From assembly GCA_028829895.1 (NCBI GenBank), contig CM054181.1:35202259-35266258 (forward strand): DNA of 64,000 bases, given 5' to 3'. A model generated the notes under the pieces. The model did no database searches. It saw nothing but the letters and a program-made list of their open reading frames with translations, and had not been told where the DNA came from. Each line of letters begins with the position of its first letter. Position 1 is the stretch's first letter. Origin of the DNA: Sinotaia quadrata (Eukaryota; Mollusca; Gastropoda; Architaenioglossa; Viviparidae). Of this stretch, positions 46,062 to 56,420 are shown piece by piece. The position numbers and the translations under genes were made by a program.

Positions 46062-46247
46062 TTAGCGCTGTGCCTTGAATAGACTCTTTCCAGAAGGCGT
46101 GGTCTTTCCTGGTCTTTCCACATGACGAGTAGTCTGCTCCTCACTTAGTGATCTGCGGTGCTCCATGTGAATTACCTCAGCGCACTCAATGACACCAATC
46201 ACTACACTGATTAGCAACAGGGTTCCTGGGGTTCGACTACGTAACAT
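46062..46247 (-). CDS. Small ORF with an N-terminal signal peptide-like segment
   Basis: A 61-codon frame starts at ATG 46247-46245. It opens with MLRSRTPGTLLLISVVIGVI then ECAEV: a basic n-region, a hydrophobic core of about 12 residues and a plausible cleavage site after ECA. The rest is basic and polar with a dibasic RR. A weak donor (GAG|GTAATT) lies after the signal segment, so this could be the first exon of a longer secreted protein. The hAT copy at 46268-47577 sits 20 bp upstream of the ATG. No family is recognised; chance is possible. Confidence 0.3.
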   Translation of the reverse strand: MLRSRTPGTLLLISVVIGVIECAEVIHMEHRRSLSEEQTTRHVERPGKTTPSGKSLFKAQR

Positions 46248-46259
46248 CCGTGCGAGAAC

Positions 46260-46267
46260 CAATACAG
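46260..46267 (+). repeat. Left target-site duplication of hAT copy 1
   Basis: CAATACAG immediately before the terminal CAGGGG, repeated exactly at 47578-47585. Confidence 0.97.
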
Positions 46268-47577
46268 CAGGGGTCTCAAACTCGCGGCCCGCGGGCCATT
46301 TGCGGCCCGCGTGACGATATTTTGTGGCCCCCACTTGATATCAAAGTTTAGTGATAGTGTGGCCCGCACGTTTTTCTCACGCAGCTTGTGAGTTTTATAG
46401 TTTTTGTCACTTGTGGGCTACCATACCTCAGGATCGTGACAGTAACGGTGTGTTGCCAAACTCAGCGACTTTCTTTCCCACGCCTGTTACATATTGCTAC
46501 CTTTAGCAAAGTTCAAAAGCATCCAGATCTAGCAAGCTAATTCTATATAGATTATAGACTCTACAGGCCTACACACAGATGAGTGGTTCGGAAAAAAACA
46601 GCATTTTCATATCGAAAAAGCAGGTGAATGGTTTAGCAAAGAAGAAAAATAGTAGACTGAAAGAACAGAAAAGGAAGAACAGAAAAATAACCAAGGTACA
46701 TTGGCTTAGCAAGGGACAGTTCTTGAAGAGGTTTTATGAGTTGAGAGCAGAAGTGAAAACCTTCATGGAGAAGGATGGGATGGCTGTTCCTGTACTAAGT
46801 GATCCCAAATGGCTCATGGACTTAGCTTTTCTTGTTGACATCATACAAGAGCTGAATGTACTGAACAAGAAATTACAAGGCCAGGGGCAGCTTGTCAGCG
46901 CAGCATATGACAATGTCAGAGCATTTTCCACAAAACTTGTGTTATGGAAAGCCCAGCTTTCTCAGACAAACCTCTGCCATTTCCCAGCATGTTAGGCACT
47001 CATGGATTGTGGCACACCATTCAGTGGTGAGACGTATGTTGATGCCATTGTAAAGCTGCATGAAGAATTTGATCACAGGTTTGCAGAATTCAAGAAACAC
47101 AGAACCACCTTTCAAATATTTGCTGACCCCTTCTTCTTCGATGTGGAAGATTCCCCTCCTGTGCTTCAAATGGAGCTAATTGACATACATTGTAATTCTG
47201 AACTCAAAGCCAAGTTCAGGGAGGTGAGTGGAAAAGCAGAAAAGCTTGGGCAGTTTTTAAGAGAATTGCCCCTTACCTTCCCTGAGCTTTCCAGGATGTT
47301 CAAGCGGACCAAGTGCCTTTTGGGGAGCACCTATCTGTGTGTAAAGCTCTTCTCCACCATGAACTTTAATAAGTCAAAATTCGGGTCCAAACTTACTGAT
47401 GAGCATCTTCAAGCCATACTGAGGATCACAGTGGCTTCCTCCCTGAAGCCAAATGTGTCCGAGCTGTGTAAGAGGAAGCGTTGCCAGGTCTCTGGCAGCA
47501 GGGAATAATGATGCGGCCCAGCTTCACCCAGACTCTGCTTCCAGCGGCCCCCAGGTAAAATGAGTTTGAGACCCCTG
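46268..47577 (+). mobile_element. hAT transposon copy 1, 1310 bp, internally deleted
   Basis: The element starts CAGGGGTCTCAAACTC and ends with the inverse (GAGTTTGAGACCCCTG), a 16-bp terminal inverted repeat of hAT type, and is flanked by the perfect 8-bp duplication CAATACAG. A CG-rich palindromic stretch (GCGGCCCGCGGGCC) follows the left terminus. It encodes two pieces of a transposase related to the GTF2IRD2/Charlie group. The N-terminal zinc-finger region and the front of the RNase H-like domain are missing, so the element should depend on transposase made elsewhere. It looks identical to the copy 1.2 kb downstream, which implies recent movement. Confidence 0.96.
46579..47508 (+). pseudogene. 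hAT transposase remnant (copy 1), internally deleted, with an in-frame stop
   Basis: One reading frame of 310 codons is cut by a TAG at 46993-46995 into 138 and about 170 residues. After a basic head (to about residue 40) the frame jumps into transposase sequence at VHWLSKGQFLKRFYELRAEV, a block that in full-length GTF2IRD2-like proteins lies far inside the protein. It continues through SDPKWLMDLAFLVDI and, after the stop, LQMELIDIHCNSELKAKFRE and GSTYLCVKLFSTMNFNKSKF, then LTDEHLQAILRI: the C-terminal hAT dimerisation region. The zinc finger and the first catalytic acidic residues are absent, so it cannot be an active enzyme. Confidence 0.9.
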
Positions 47578-47585
47578 CAATACAG
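47578..47585 (+). repeat. Right target-site duplication of hAT copy 1
   Basis: CAATACAG immediately after the terminal CCCCTG. Confidence 0.97.
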
Positions 47586-47828
47586 CGAAGGTTGGCTTGA
47601 CTTTGTCGTGAGGAATTTCAGGCAGAATTTCTTTGGAGCAGTTTGGTTGGCATGCCTAGAGGTGCACGTTAGCCCCATTATCCAAGCAACGCTTGTGACG
47701 AGAGTGCCTGCTACGGCTTGCAGCGAAACAGTTCATGAAATGTAATTGTTGTCTTTCTAAACTCCTATTCCGATTCAGTGATGAACTCCTAAGTCTAGCA
47801 GAGACTATTATTCATTTGATTAATAATT

Positions 47829-48200
47829 GTTAGGGTACAGACTGTACAAGTGGCAGACATTTTTCTAAACATTTATTCTTAGTAGTAGTAGAATATGTCT
47901 GTTTGAACTTTAATTGTATTTGTGTTGAATGTTATGATTGTTGATTAATAAATTTATTGTTAACCTTATTATTTATTATTATTACCCTTCTTACTCATGC
48001 TATTTATTTGGAGTAACAGTGTGTGGATGGGGGTTCTTTAATAAATTTAAGTAGGGTCGATTTACTTCTTTAGTAAGAAGTTCCACCTGCGAGTAGGAAT
48101 TATAGAACATCTATATAGGAGGAACATTAGAGTTCTACAACGCCAGGGGATCCGCCAAGTGGAACACAAGTTGGTATCTTACCGGGAAAATATATATATA
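47829..48200 (+). other. Possible LTR remnant
   Basis: The segment begins TGTTAGGGTACAGACTG and, after TATATA-containing sequence, reaches AACACAAGTTGGTATCTTACC. TGTTAGG starts and a TGGTATC-type primer site are common in Ty1/copia elements, but no second LTR or coding region is visible. Confidence 0.15.
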
Positions 48201-48256
48201 TTTTTTTATTCCAACCATTTTTAATTAGTTATGTATTATTAAATGACAGAATATTC

Positions 48257-48630
48257 ATGCTAATAATCATAAAAGAGAATATAATATCTACTAGAGTTAT
48301 ATTTTTTAATAAAACATCTCACCATATAATATCTACTAGAGCTATATTTTTTAATTCAACATCTCACCATATAATATCTACTAGAGCTATATTTTTTAAT
48401 TCAACATCTCACCATATAATATCTACTAGAGCTATATTTTTTAATTCAACATCTCACCATATAATATCTACTAGAGCTATATTTTTTAATTCAACATCTC
48501 ACCATATAATATCTACTAGAGCTATATTTTTTAATTCAACATCTCACCATATAATATCTACTAGAGCTATATTTTTAAATAAAACATCTCACCATATAAT
48601 ATCTACTAGAGTTATTTTTACAAGAAGAAT
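48257..48630. repeat. Minisatellite, 45-bp units, eight copies
   Basis: Near-perfect units of ATAATATCTACTAGAGCTAT plus TTTTTAATTCAACATCTCACC. The period is divisible by three, so a 131-codon frame of 15-residue repeats (TRAIFFNSTSHHIIS) stays open; no other sign of a gene. Confidence 0.95.
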
Positions 48631-48746
48631 AACAAAATGTAGTGTAAGTTGATCAAATCCTTTGTTTAGTAGTTTTATATCTTAAGTTATTTTTACAAGA
48701 AGAATAACAAAATGTAGTGTAAGTTGATCAAATCCTTTGTTTAGTA

Positions 48747-50056
48747 CAGGGGTCTCAAACTCGCGGCCCGCGGGCCATTTGCGGCCCGCGTGACGATATT
48801 TTGTGGCCCCCACTTGATATCAAAGTTTAGTGATAGTGTGGCCCGCACGTTTTTCTCACGCAGCTTGTGAGTTTTATAGTTTTTGTCACTTGTGGGCTAC
48901 CATACCTCAGGATCGTGACAGTAACGGTGTGTTGCCAAACTCAGCGACTTTCTTTCCCACGCCTGTTACATATTGCTACCTTTAGCAAAGTTCAAAAGCA
49001 TCCAGATCTAGCAAGCTAATTCTATATAGATTATAGACTCTACAGGCCTACACACAGATGAGTGGTTCGGAAAAAAACAGCATTTTCATATCGAAAAAGC
49101 AGGTGAATGGTTTAGCAAAGAAGAAAAATAGTAGACTGAAAGAACAGAAAAGGAAGAACAGAAAAATAACCAAGGTACATTGGCTTAGCAAGGGACAGTT
49201 CTTGAAGAGGTTTTATGAGTTGAGAGCAGAAGTGAAAACCTTCATGGAGAAGGATGGGATGGCTGTTCCTGTACTAAGTGATCCCAAATGGCTCATGGAC
49301 TTAGCTTTTCTTGTTGACATCATACAAGAGCTGAATGTACTGAACAAGAAATTACAAGGCCAGGGGCAGCTTGTCAGCGCAGCATATGACAATGTCAGAG
49401 CATTTTCCACAAAACTTGTGTTATGGAAAGCCCAGCTTTCTCAGACAAACCTCTGCCATTTCCCAGCATGTTAGGCACTCATGGATTGTGGCACACCATT
49501 CAGTGGTGAGACGTATGTTGATGCCATTGTAAAGCTGCATGAAGAATTTGATCACAGGTTTGCAGAATTCAAGAAACACAGAACCACCTTTCAAATATTT
49601 GCTGACCCCTTCTTCTTCGATGTGGAAGATTCCCCTCCTGTGCTTCAAATGGAGCTAATTGACATACATTGTAATTCTGAACTCAAAGCCAAGTTCAGGG
49701 AGGTGAGTGGAAAAGCAGAAAAGCTTGGGCAGTTTTTAAGAGAATTGCCCCTTACCTTCCCTGAGCTTTCCAGGATGTTCAAGCGGACCAAGTGCCTTTT
49801 GGGGAGCACCTATCTGTGTGTAAAGCTCTTCTCCACCATGAACTTTAATAAGTCAAAATTCGGGTCCAAACTTACTGATGAGCATCTTCAAGCCATACTG
49901 AGGATCACAGTGGCTTCCTCCCTGAAGCCAAATGTGTCCGAGCTGTGTAAGAGGAAGCGTTGCCAGGTCTCTGGCAGCAGGGAATAATGATGCGGCCCAG
50001 CTTCACCCAGACTCTGCTTCCAGCGGCCCCCAGGTAAAATGAGTTTGAGACCCCTG
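48747..50056 (+). mobile_element. hAT transposon copy 2, 1310 bp, apparently identical to copy 1
   Basis: Same terminal inverted repeats and same length as copy 1, in the same orientation. It is flanked by its own 8-bp duplication, GTTTAGTA, at 48739-48746 and 50057-50064. Different target duplications show two independent insertions, not a segmental duplication. Confidence 0.97.
49058..49987 (+). pseudogene. hAT transposase remnant (copy 2), same deletion and same stop
   Basis: Translation is identical to that of copy 1, including the in-frame TAG (49472-49474) and the same internal deletion. The lesions therefore predate the jump, and transposition used enzyme supplied in trans. Confidence 0.92.
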
Positions 50057-50177
50057 GTTTAGTAGTTTTATATCTTAAGTTATTTTTACAAGAAGAATAA
50101 CAAAATGTAGTGTAAGTTGATCAAATCCTTTGTTTAGTAGTTTTATATCTTTGGATGCTGAAATCCAGTAAGCTCAC

Positions 50178-50235
50178 CTGTAGGATATTCTTGGCAAATT
50201 GCATTTCCAGCACAAGCTAGTACTGATATAAAGAT
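50178..50235 (-). CDS. Possible signal-peptide exon of an unidentified minus-strand gene
   Basis: On the minus strand TATCAG precedes 58 bases in a frame reading IFISVLACAGNAICQEYPT, ending at a strong donor ACAG|GTGAGC. The peptide resembles the hydrophobic core and cleavage region of a secretory signal. It begins in phase 0, compatible with the donor at 51639. The pyrimidine tract is poor, and no downstream exon is proven. Confidence 0.25.
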
Positions 50236-50334
50236 CTGATACCCCCCAAAATAATATGCCTAAGTGATGAGTTGTTTGTATGTGGTATATCTATCTATAC
50301 ATGTTAAGAGAAAAAAATATATATATGTCACAAC

Positions 50335-50565
50335 AATTCATATGTAAAAGTGTGTAACATATTTAATTCTAAGCAATAAAAGCACAATTAATTACATAAA
50401 AGTATATAACATTTAATTCCAATCATTAAAGGCAAAATAACCCATACATAAAATTATATAACATTTAATTCCAAGCATTAAAGGCAAAATAACTCATACA
50501 TAAAATTATATAACATTTAATTCTAAGCAATAAGGTACAACAACTCATATATAAAAGAATATAGA
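50335..50565. repeat. Minisatellite, about 60-bp units
   Basis: Four units containing ATATAACATTTAATTCTAAG and AAAGGCAAAATAACTCATAC variants. A related unit is found at 45170-45250. Confidence 0.85.
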
Positions 50566-50905
50566 ATTGTTAATGAATGATTGTACAAATAGATACAAGA
50601 CTTTAACTGTTAATGAAAGGTTGTACAAATAGATACAAGACTTTAACTGTTAATGAATGGTTGTACAAATAGATACAAGACTTTAACTGTTAATGAATGG
50701 TTGTACAAATAGATACAAGACTTTAACTGTTAATGAATGTTTGTACAAATAGATACAAGACTTTAACTGTTAATGAATGGTTGTACAAATAGATACAAGA
50801 CTTTAACTGTTAATGAATGGTTGTACAAATAGATACAAGACTTTAACTGTTAATGAATGGTTGTACAAATAGATACAAGACTTTAACTGTTAATGAATGG
50901 TTGTA
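50565..50905. repeat. Minisatellite, 40-bp units, about eight copies
   Basis: Near-perfect copies of CTTTAACTGTTAATGAATGG plus TTGTACAAATAGATACAAGA. Confidence 0.96.
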
Positions 50906-50954
50906 GTGACGCTGCATGGTGGTGTTGCTGTATTGCCTGCCTGTGTGACTGAAA

Positions 50955-51405
50955 AATGTGTCGCTAATTGACTGTATACCTTGCTAACAGACTACATTTG
51001 TCGCTAATTGGCTGTATACATTGTTAACAGACTACATTTGTCGCTAATTGGCTGTATACACTATTAACAGACTACATTTGTCGCTAATTGGCTGTATATA
51101 TTGTTAATAGACTACATGTGTCGCTAATTGGCTATTTACATTGTTAACAGACTACATGTGTCGCTAATTGGCTATTTACATTGTTAACAGACTACATTTG
51201 TCGCTAATTGGCTGTATATATTGTTAATTGACAGTATGTGTCGCCAAGTGGCTGTATATAATGTTAAATTTTGTGTCGATAATTGGCTGTATACATTGTT
51301 AACAGACTACATTTGTCACTAATTGGTTGTATATATTGTTAATTGACTGTATGTGTCGCTAACTGGCATTATGCATTGTTAATAAACTACATGCATAGTT
51401 AATTG
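50955..51405. repeat. Minisatellite, 40-bp units, about eleven copies
   Basis: Units of TCGCTAATTGGCTGTATACA plus TTGTTAACAGACTACATTTG. It adjoins the preceding array, has the same period but an unrelated sequence. Confidence 0.94.
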
Positions 51406-51638
51406 GCTGCGCGAGTCGTTGAATAACTGAGGCGTTGCTACTGGGCTGACTACTGAGAGATATGTCTTAGCTGCCGAAGGGTGGGTGGGGTGGTTACGTA
51501 AATGACTGGTAAACAGTTCGAGACTACCTCAGAACTGTTTATGGGGTGGTGTTCAACAGTCAACTATAAGAAATAAATGCTTAAAAGCCGCTCAGAAGTT
51601 CCATGTTTCCGACATCTAAAAAATAGGGAACAACTCAC

Positions 51639-51860
51639 CACTGAAATAGGAGGGATTTTAAAGGAAAGGAAATGCTGTGATATTTCGATGGCTGTAGAAG
51701 AGTAGCCACTCGACAAGTAGGGATTTCTGTCGGGCATCTGCTGGTTCCCGCGCCGCTGTCTTCATCTCGCGAAGCAGTTCGACCCGCTGAACAAAATTGT
51801 CGCGCTAACAAGCTTCTGCCAGGCCTGCGTTGTAATGCCATCAAATTAGCGTGTTGTTTC
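51639..51860 (-). other. Candidate promoter and first exon, minus strand
   Basis: A CpG-rich island in AT-rich surroundings (GCGCGACAA, GCGGCGCGGGAA on the minus strand) ends at a good donor, TTTCAGTG|GTGAGTTG (exon end 51639). Several ATGs occur; the one giving MPDRNPYLSSGYSS leads in phase 0 into the exon at 50235. Whether it is a real gene start cannot be told without transcripts. Confidence 0.3.
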
Positions 51861-52375
51861 GTCAAAATACCCTCAGAAAGAAATATTTGATTGTGCCATC
51901 AAAACACCAACAGCAAGAAATATTTGATGACAATCAGCTACGTCGGAATAAACTTGTAGAATATATCAGTAAATAATAAGGTCAAATGGACTTTCAAGAG
52001 AAAACAAGAATTAATGCGTCTTTACATAAAGAGGATAGTACTTATATAAAATTTATCAAGAGAAAACATAAGTAATTAAGTCACAATTATCAATGATAAA
52101 TATAATTATTAGATTTTACCAAGAAAGAGAGAAAGAACGTCAATTATGCTGGTGTGGCGGAGTAAATTTGCCTATCTCTATTTTAAAATTTAACTGTTGT
52201 AAAAATTGTTAAATTGTCAGAGTAACCCGATCTTGGGCACTCCTTATGACGGTATTTTTGTAAATGTCTGAGTTGAAGTAAACAACCCGAGTTGAGAATA
52301 TGCTAGAAATTGCTGACGTAATACAAATCATTCCAACTGGGTAAGTAAATGGTTATGATATATGAAAACGAGAGC

Positions 52376-52447
52376 AGCCAATGGGCTGAGATAAAAAAAA
52401 AAAAAAGTTTACCTGCTTTATAAAATCCTATTTTCTGATGACTCGAA
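52376..52447 (+). promoter_or_regulatory. CCAAT and TATA-like promoter elements
   Basis: CAGCCAATGGGC near 52376 and CTTTATAAAATCC near 52418 are spaced about 40 bp apart on the plus strand. A GTCATTCGTCATTCGTCAGC stretch and an ATG (52550) follow. The arrangement fits a pol II promoter or the U3 region of an LTR. Confidence 0.35.
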
Positions 52448-55094
52448 TTTGCACCACAAAATCGTCAATCATTCGTCATTCGTCAGCCGAGCCGGTTAGG
52501 CGTTTTTTCTCTCTGTTCCACGCCTTCTTCAGCAGTTCATCGAATTTAAGATGGACGGAAGACGCACCCGTGCCAAGCGATTGTCAGTCGACACTGGGAA
52601 ACAGCCCTACTGCCTACTCCCAAGCCCTTCTCAGGGCAGGAGAAACAGTACGTCCACTCATGATAAGCTCTACCCCGTGACTTAATAACAAAACTGTAAA
52701 CAAGAGGCAAGAAGATCTGCAAACCGATGCTAGTCTTATCACTAAATATGAACCCCATGGTGTCGAATATAAGATGATGAAGCCACCTACACATGCTCAA
52801 CGACTCCATATGACTATGAGCTAAAAACCAAAACACCAAGCAATCATCAATGCTTTCAACGCTCTCCTCTGGTCCCTCTTTTACAAGAATACAGAAGGGG
52901 ATGAATCAGACCACGAGAAAATTACGGAAGCCCTTGTTTCTACTTTACCACTGTACCAGGCTCTTGAAACTAACCTCCCTTCATCGTGCTAAGCTACACT
53001 GAGGTCGAGCGAAACTTACTTCCCTTCATCGTGCAAACTTAAACGAAATGAAAACAGTCAGCCCGATTACAGGCGAGAAGGAAACGAATACACTAATTCT
53101 GTGGAAAATTCCGGCCAACTACAAAAACAAATTCTACACAGACATTAAAACAGGAACAAAGACAGGCGCACTCTCAGACCTCGACAATTATAACAGAGGG
53201 GAAAAAACGTAGACTTCAATTACTACAACCAGCGGGAAAAAAATACAAGCAACGATCCCAACAAAGGCAAAAGACAAAAAGAAACATCACAGAATCACCA
53301 TCACTCAGTCTATCACTCAGTCTATCACAACATAATTCAAAAGAAAAAATAATGCAAACCGAAACCGACGATGTCAAGACAACCGACACTCAGACTGAGA
53401 CAGAAGTTGACATCGCTCTTCAAGAGCTCACCAGGGTGCCAAGTGCTCCACTACTCTCACCTTTGTCTGCCACTCCACCACGAGCAACATCAACTGCAAC
53501 ACCAACAAACATATCAAGAGGACGCCAGACTACAACAACAACAGAACAAGGCCAAACAAAAAAATGAGACGCCCATAACAACACATCAGACTACAACAGC
53601 AACAACAACAGAATCAACAACAGCATCCACAACTACGACGACAACAACGCCAACAAAACCGCCGCCGACAACAACAATGGCAGCCCATGAAAGACATACA
53701 TGCAGTGGGTTACTTTAATCACCCCATTGCAGACATGATACAACTACTGCTCGACCACCTTTATTGGCCACCAGCGCCCACCTTCATTCATCCCAATGGA
53801 CACCGGGGACAACCACAACGCCAGCGCCAACGACAACACCTCTGGCGAGGATAGGGGGGTTGAACATCCCGGGCATACACACTTGACATGCTACTATTAT
53901 GGGCTCTGTAAACTCCCCCACCCCCACCACAACAAGAATGGTGGCAATACCCAAAAGTGCTTTAGTCCACGGATTTCCGAACTAAAGTATTCCTTTGCCC
54001 GCCAGACTTACTTTCACAGTGGACGAGCATGCTAGCAACCACTTCCACAACGCAACATCGCACAGCCAACCAGCAACATACGGACATCCACATTCTACAG
54101 AAAACAAGAAATCTACATCAACAATTTTCAAAACAAGGACTACACAACTCAGAACGCTACAGTCACCAGACCCAAGAAATACAAACTACGTGCTGCTATA
54201 TTCGACAGGAACTTTTACCAAAAAAAAATTATTTGAACAACCGATTTCACAAAGACACGCTACAAATACCTTTACCAACACAACACCAGTCTCCCCTCTC
54301 CAGAATCCACTGAGGAGATGAAGTCCCTAAGAAGCAACCCTTAATTGAGAATATCTCACGATAAAAAGTCTAATGCGGCTTCTGAGGGGAGATGTCGGGG
54401 GGGGGGGGGGGAACTCATTCGAATTTGAAGTGGCAAAGAAGTCCAGTCTTGAAAGGAGGCCGTTAACTTGATGGTGAAGCAGCCTTTTCATTTTCATTTT
54501 TCTGCATGTGACTGTAAACTGCATGTAACTGTAAACTGCTATGACCGAAGCAGTGTACTTAAGTGTAAAGGAATACATTACGCTCCTTTGATGTATGATG
54601 GCAAAGTATGCTGATTACATTGAGAAAATTTCTGGTACAGGGAAGTACCTCAATTACCTCAATTACTGTTCTACTTGAATGAACTGGTACATCTGAGTGC
54701 TGGTAATTCTGTGATTTTTCTGTTTGTCTTCTGCCTTTGTTGGGATCGTTGCTTGACTTCGAGAGAACAAGCAGCGAATCTGTTTTCAACCAGAGGAGAG
54801 AAACACCTAGAAATTGAACTGAACTATAACTTGTGTCTTTGTTGCAAAAGTGGCATGAAGGACTGTTTTGACAATGATCACAACACAACTAACTACCACC
54901 ATCACAATTCCTGGGTGGCTTTTTCACGCTTACAGACAGCACAATGGACCAAGCAATCAGCAAAACAACAAAATCACCACTACGGCAACCGATGATGGGC
55001 ACCTACAAATCAACCAAATGGGCACCAATCGTGTCAACTAACAACAATAGCAGCAACAACAAAATTAAATTTAGGTACACCTGGATCAAACCAA

Positions 55095-55255
55095 AGACGT
55101 CTGCACATCTACAACTGTTTGAAACAGAAAAGGAGCCACCTATAGACCGAGAGCAAATCTACAACTGTTTGAAACAGGAAAGGAGCCACCTATAGACCGA
55201 GAGCAAATCTACAACTGTTTGAAACAGAAAAGGAGCCACCTATAGACCAAGAGCA
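55095..55255. repeat. Tandem repeat, about 50-bp units, three copies
   Basis: Near-perfect copies of ATCTACAACTGTTTGAAACA plus GAAAAGGAGCCACCTATAGACC. Confidence 0.95.
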
Positions 55256-55449
55256 TCCAAGGATGTAAAGTCTACTGCGGCTCCTGCGAGGAAAGAAGTC
55301 AACGAGAGAAAGAAAATTGTTACATAATCAGTCCTTAAATAAGGACTGAAATAAATTCCCAACGTCTAATGAATCACATAAAGGGAGACCATTGTTAAAC
55401 TCCATATTTTACAGATCTCAATTGATACATCCTACAGACAACAGTACCT

Positions 55450-55740
55450 CAGTAAGACTGGTATAGGGACCACTTGTACGGAGAATAGTAAAGGGATCTC
55501 TTGTACGGGACTAGTATAGGGATCTCTTATATGGGACTAGTATAGGGATCACTTGTACGGGGGAACTGTTATAGGGATCACTTTTACGGAACTAGTATAG
55601 GGATCACTTATATGGGACTAGTATAGGGATCACTTTTACGGAATTAGTATAGGGATCTCTTGTACGGGACTAGTATAGGGATCTCTTGTACGGGGAGTGG
55701 TAGAGGGTCTCTTATATGGGGAGTGGTGTAGGAATAATGA
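55450..55740. repeat. Minisatellite, about 26-bp units
   Basis: About eleven units of GACTAGTATAGGGATCACTT plus GTACGG. Confidence 0.93.
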
Positions 55741-55924
55741 ATTATCTGGTGAATGGCACAGTCATGATTAGTTGAGTGGGAAGTGATATAGGAACGATCA
55801 CTTGTATAACTATAAGTGATATATGCGTGGAGAGGTATAGAAGGATGATTAGTAATAAGGGAACGGTATATGTAAATCATGCATGCATTGCAAATGTCTT
55901 GTAATTAGTGTGTGCAGAATCACT

Positions 55925-56205
55925 TGCCCTGTGCATGCATGATCTTATTGTCTGGTGAATGCATACCTAATCTAGTTTTCTAATAGATATGTGTGTCTGA
56001 TTAAATGTCTGGTGAATGCATACTAATCTAGTTTTCTAATAGATATGTGTGTTTGATTAATTGTCTGGTGAATGCATACTAATCTAGTTTTCTAATAGAT
56101 ATGTGTGTTTGATTAATTGTCTGGTGAATGCATACTAATCTAGTTTTCAAATAAATATGTGTGTTTGATCAATTGCCTGGTGAATGTATGCATAATCTTG
56201 TCTAG
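55925..56205. repeat. Minisatellite, about 58-bp units
   Basis: Four or five units containing TGTCTGGTGAATGCATACTA and TAATAGATATGTGTGTTTGA. Confidence 0.93.
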
Positions 56206-56294
56206 TAGATGTGTCTGTCGAATTATTTGCCTGCTTGCAATGTGTGCTGAATCCTTCTCGTTTGAATAGCTGTAGAGGAACAAATACATGGAAG

Positions 56295-56420
56295 AGTCTA
56301 CAGGATCAGTTGCATGGTGGTGTCTCTACACGATCAGTTGCATGGTGGTGTCTCTACACGATCAGTTGCATGGTGGTGTCTCTACACGATCATTTGGCTG
56401 ATGGAGTCTCTACAAGATCA
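56295..56420. repeat. Minisatellite, 28-bp units, four copies
   Basis: Units of GATCAGTTGCATGGTGGTGT plus CTCTACAC. Confidence 0.94.

Larger units (their letters stand above)
48625..50155. repeat. Tandem repeat, about 76-bp units, split by hAT copy 2
   Basis: Units contain GTTATTTTTACAAGAAGAAT and TGTAAGTTGATCAAATCCTT. The first two units lie at 48625-48746; the second is interrupted at GTTTAGTA by the transposon and resumes at 50057, with a further unit to about 50145. Confidence 0.93.
52150..55380 (+). other. GC-richer, CA-rich tract of broken frames, possible decayed retroelement
   Basis: Composition changes sharply: many ACAACA/CAACAG steps and Gln/Thr/Asn-rich frames. Fragments that read like protein include INAFNALLWSLFYKN and ITEALVSTLPLYQALETN (about 52830-52985). 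A stretch with CYYYGLCK and NTQKCFSP (about 53885-53965) faintly recalls the cysteine motif at the end of gypsy-type Gag, but stops and frame changes abound. A G-run near 54395 could be a polypurine tract. No reverse transcriptase or integrase is seen. A decayed retroelement is a guess. Confidence 0.25.

Noticed and set aside
48257..48652. 131-codon frame of 15-residue repeats
   Set aside because: Follows from a 45-bp stop-free unit; the start lies in AT-rich DNA and there is no signal peptide or known repeat protein family.
54675..54995. 106-codon plus-strand frame with Cys and His residues
   Set aside because: No recognised zinc-binding spacing; equally long frames occur on the opposite strand.
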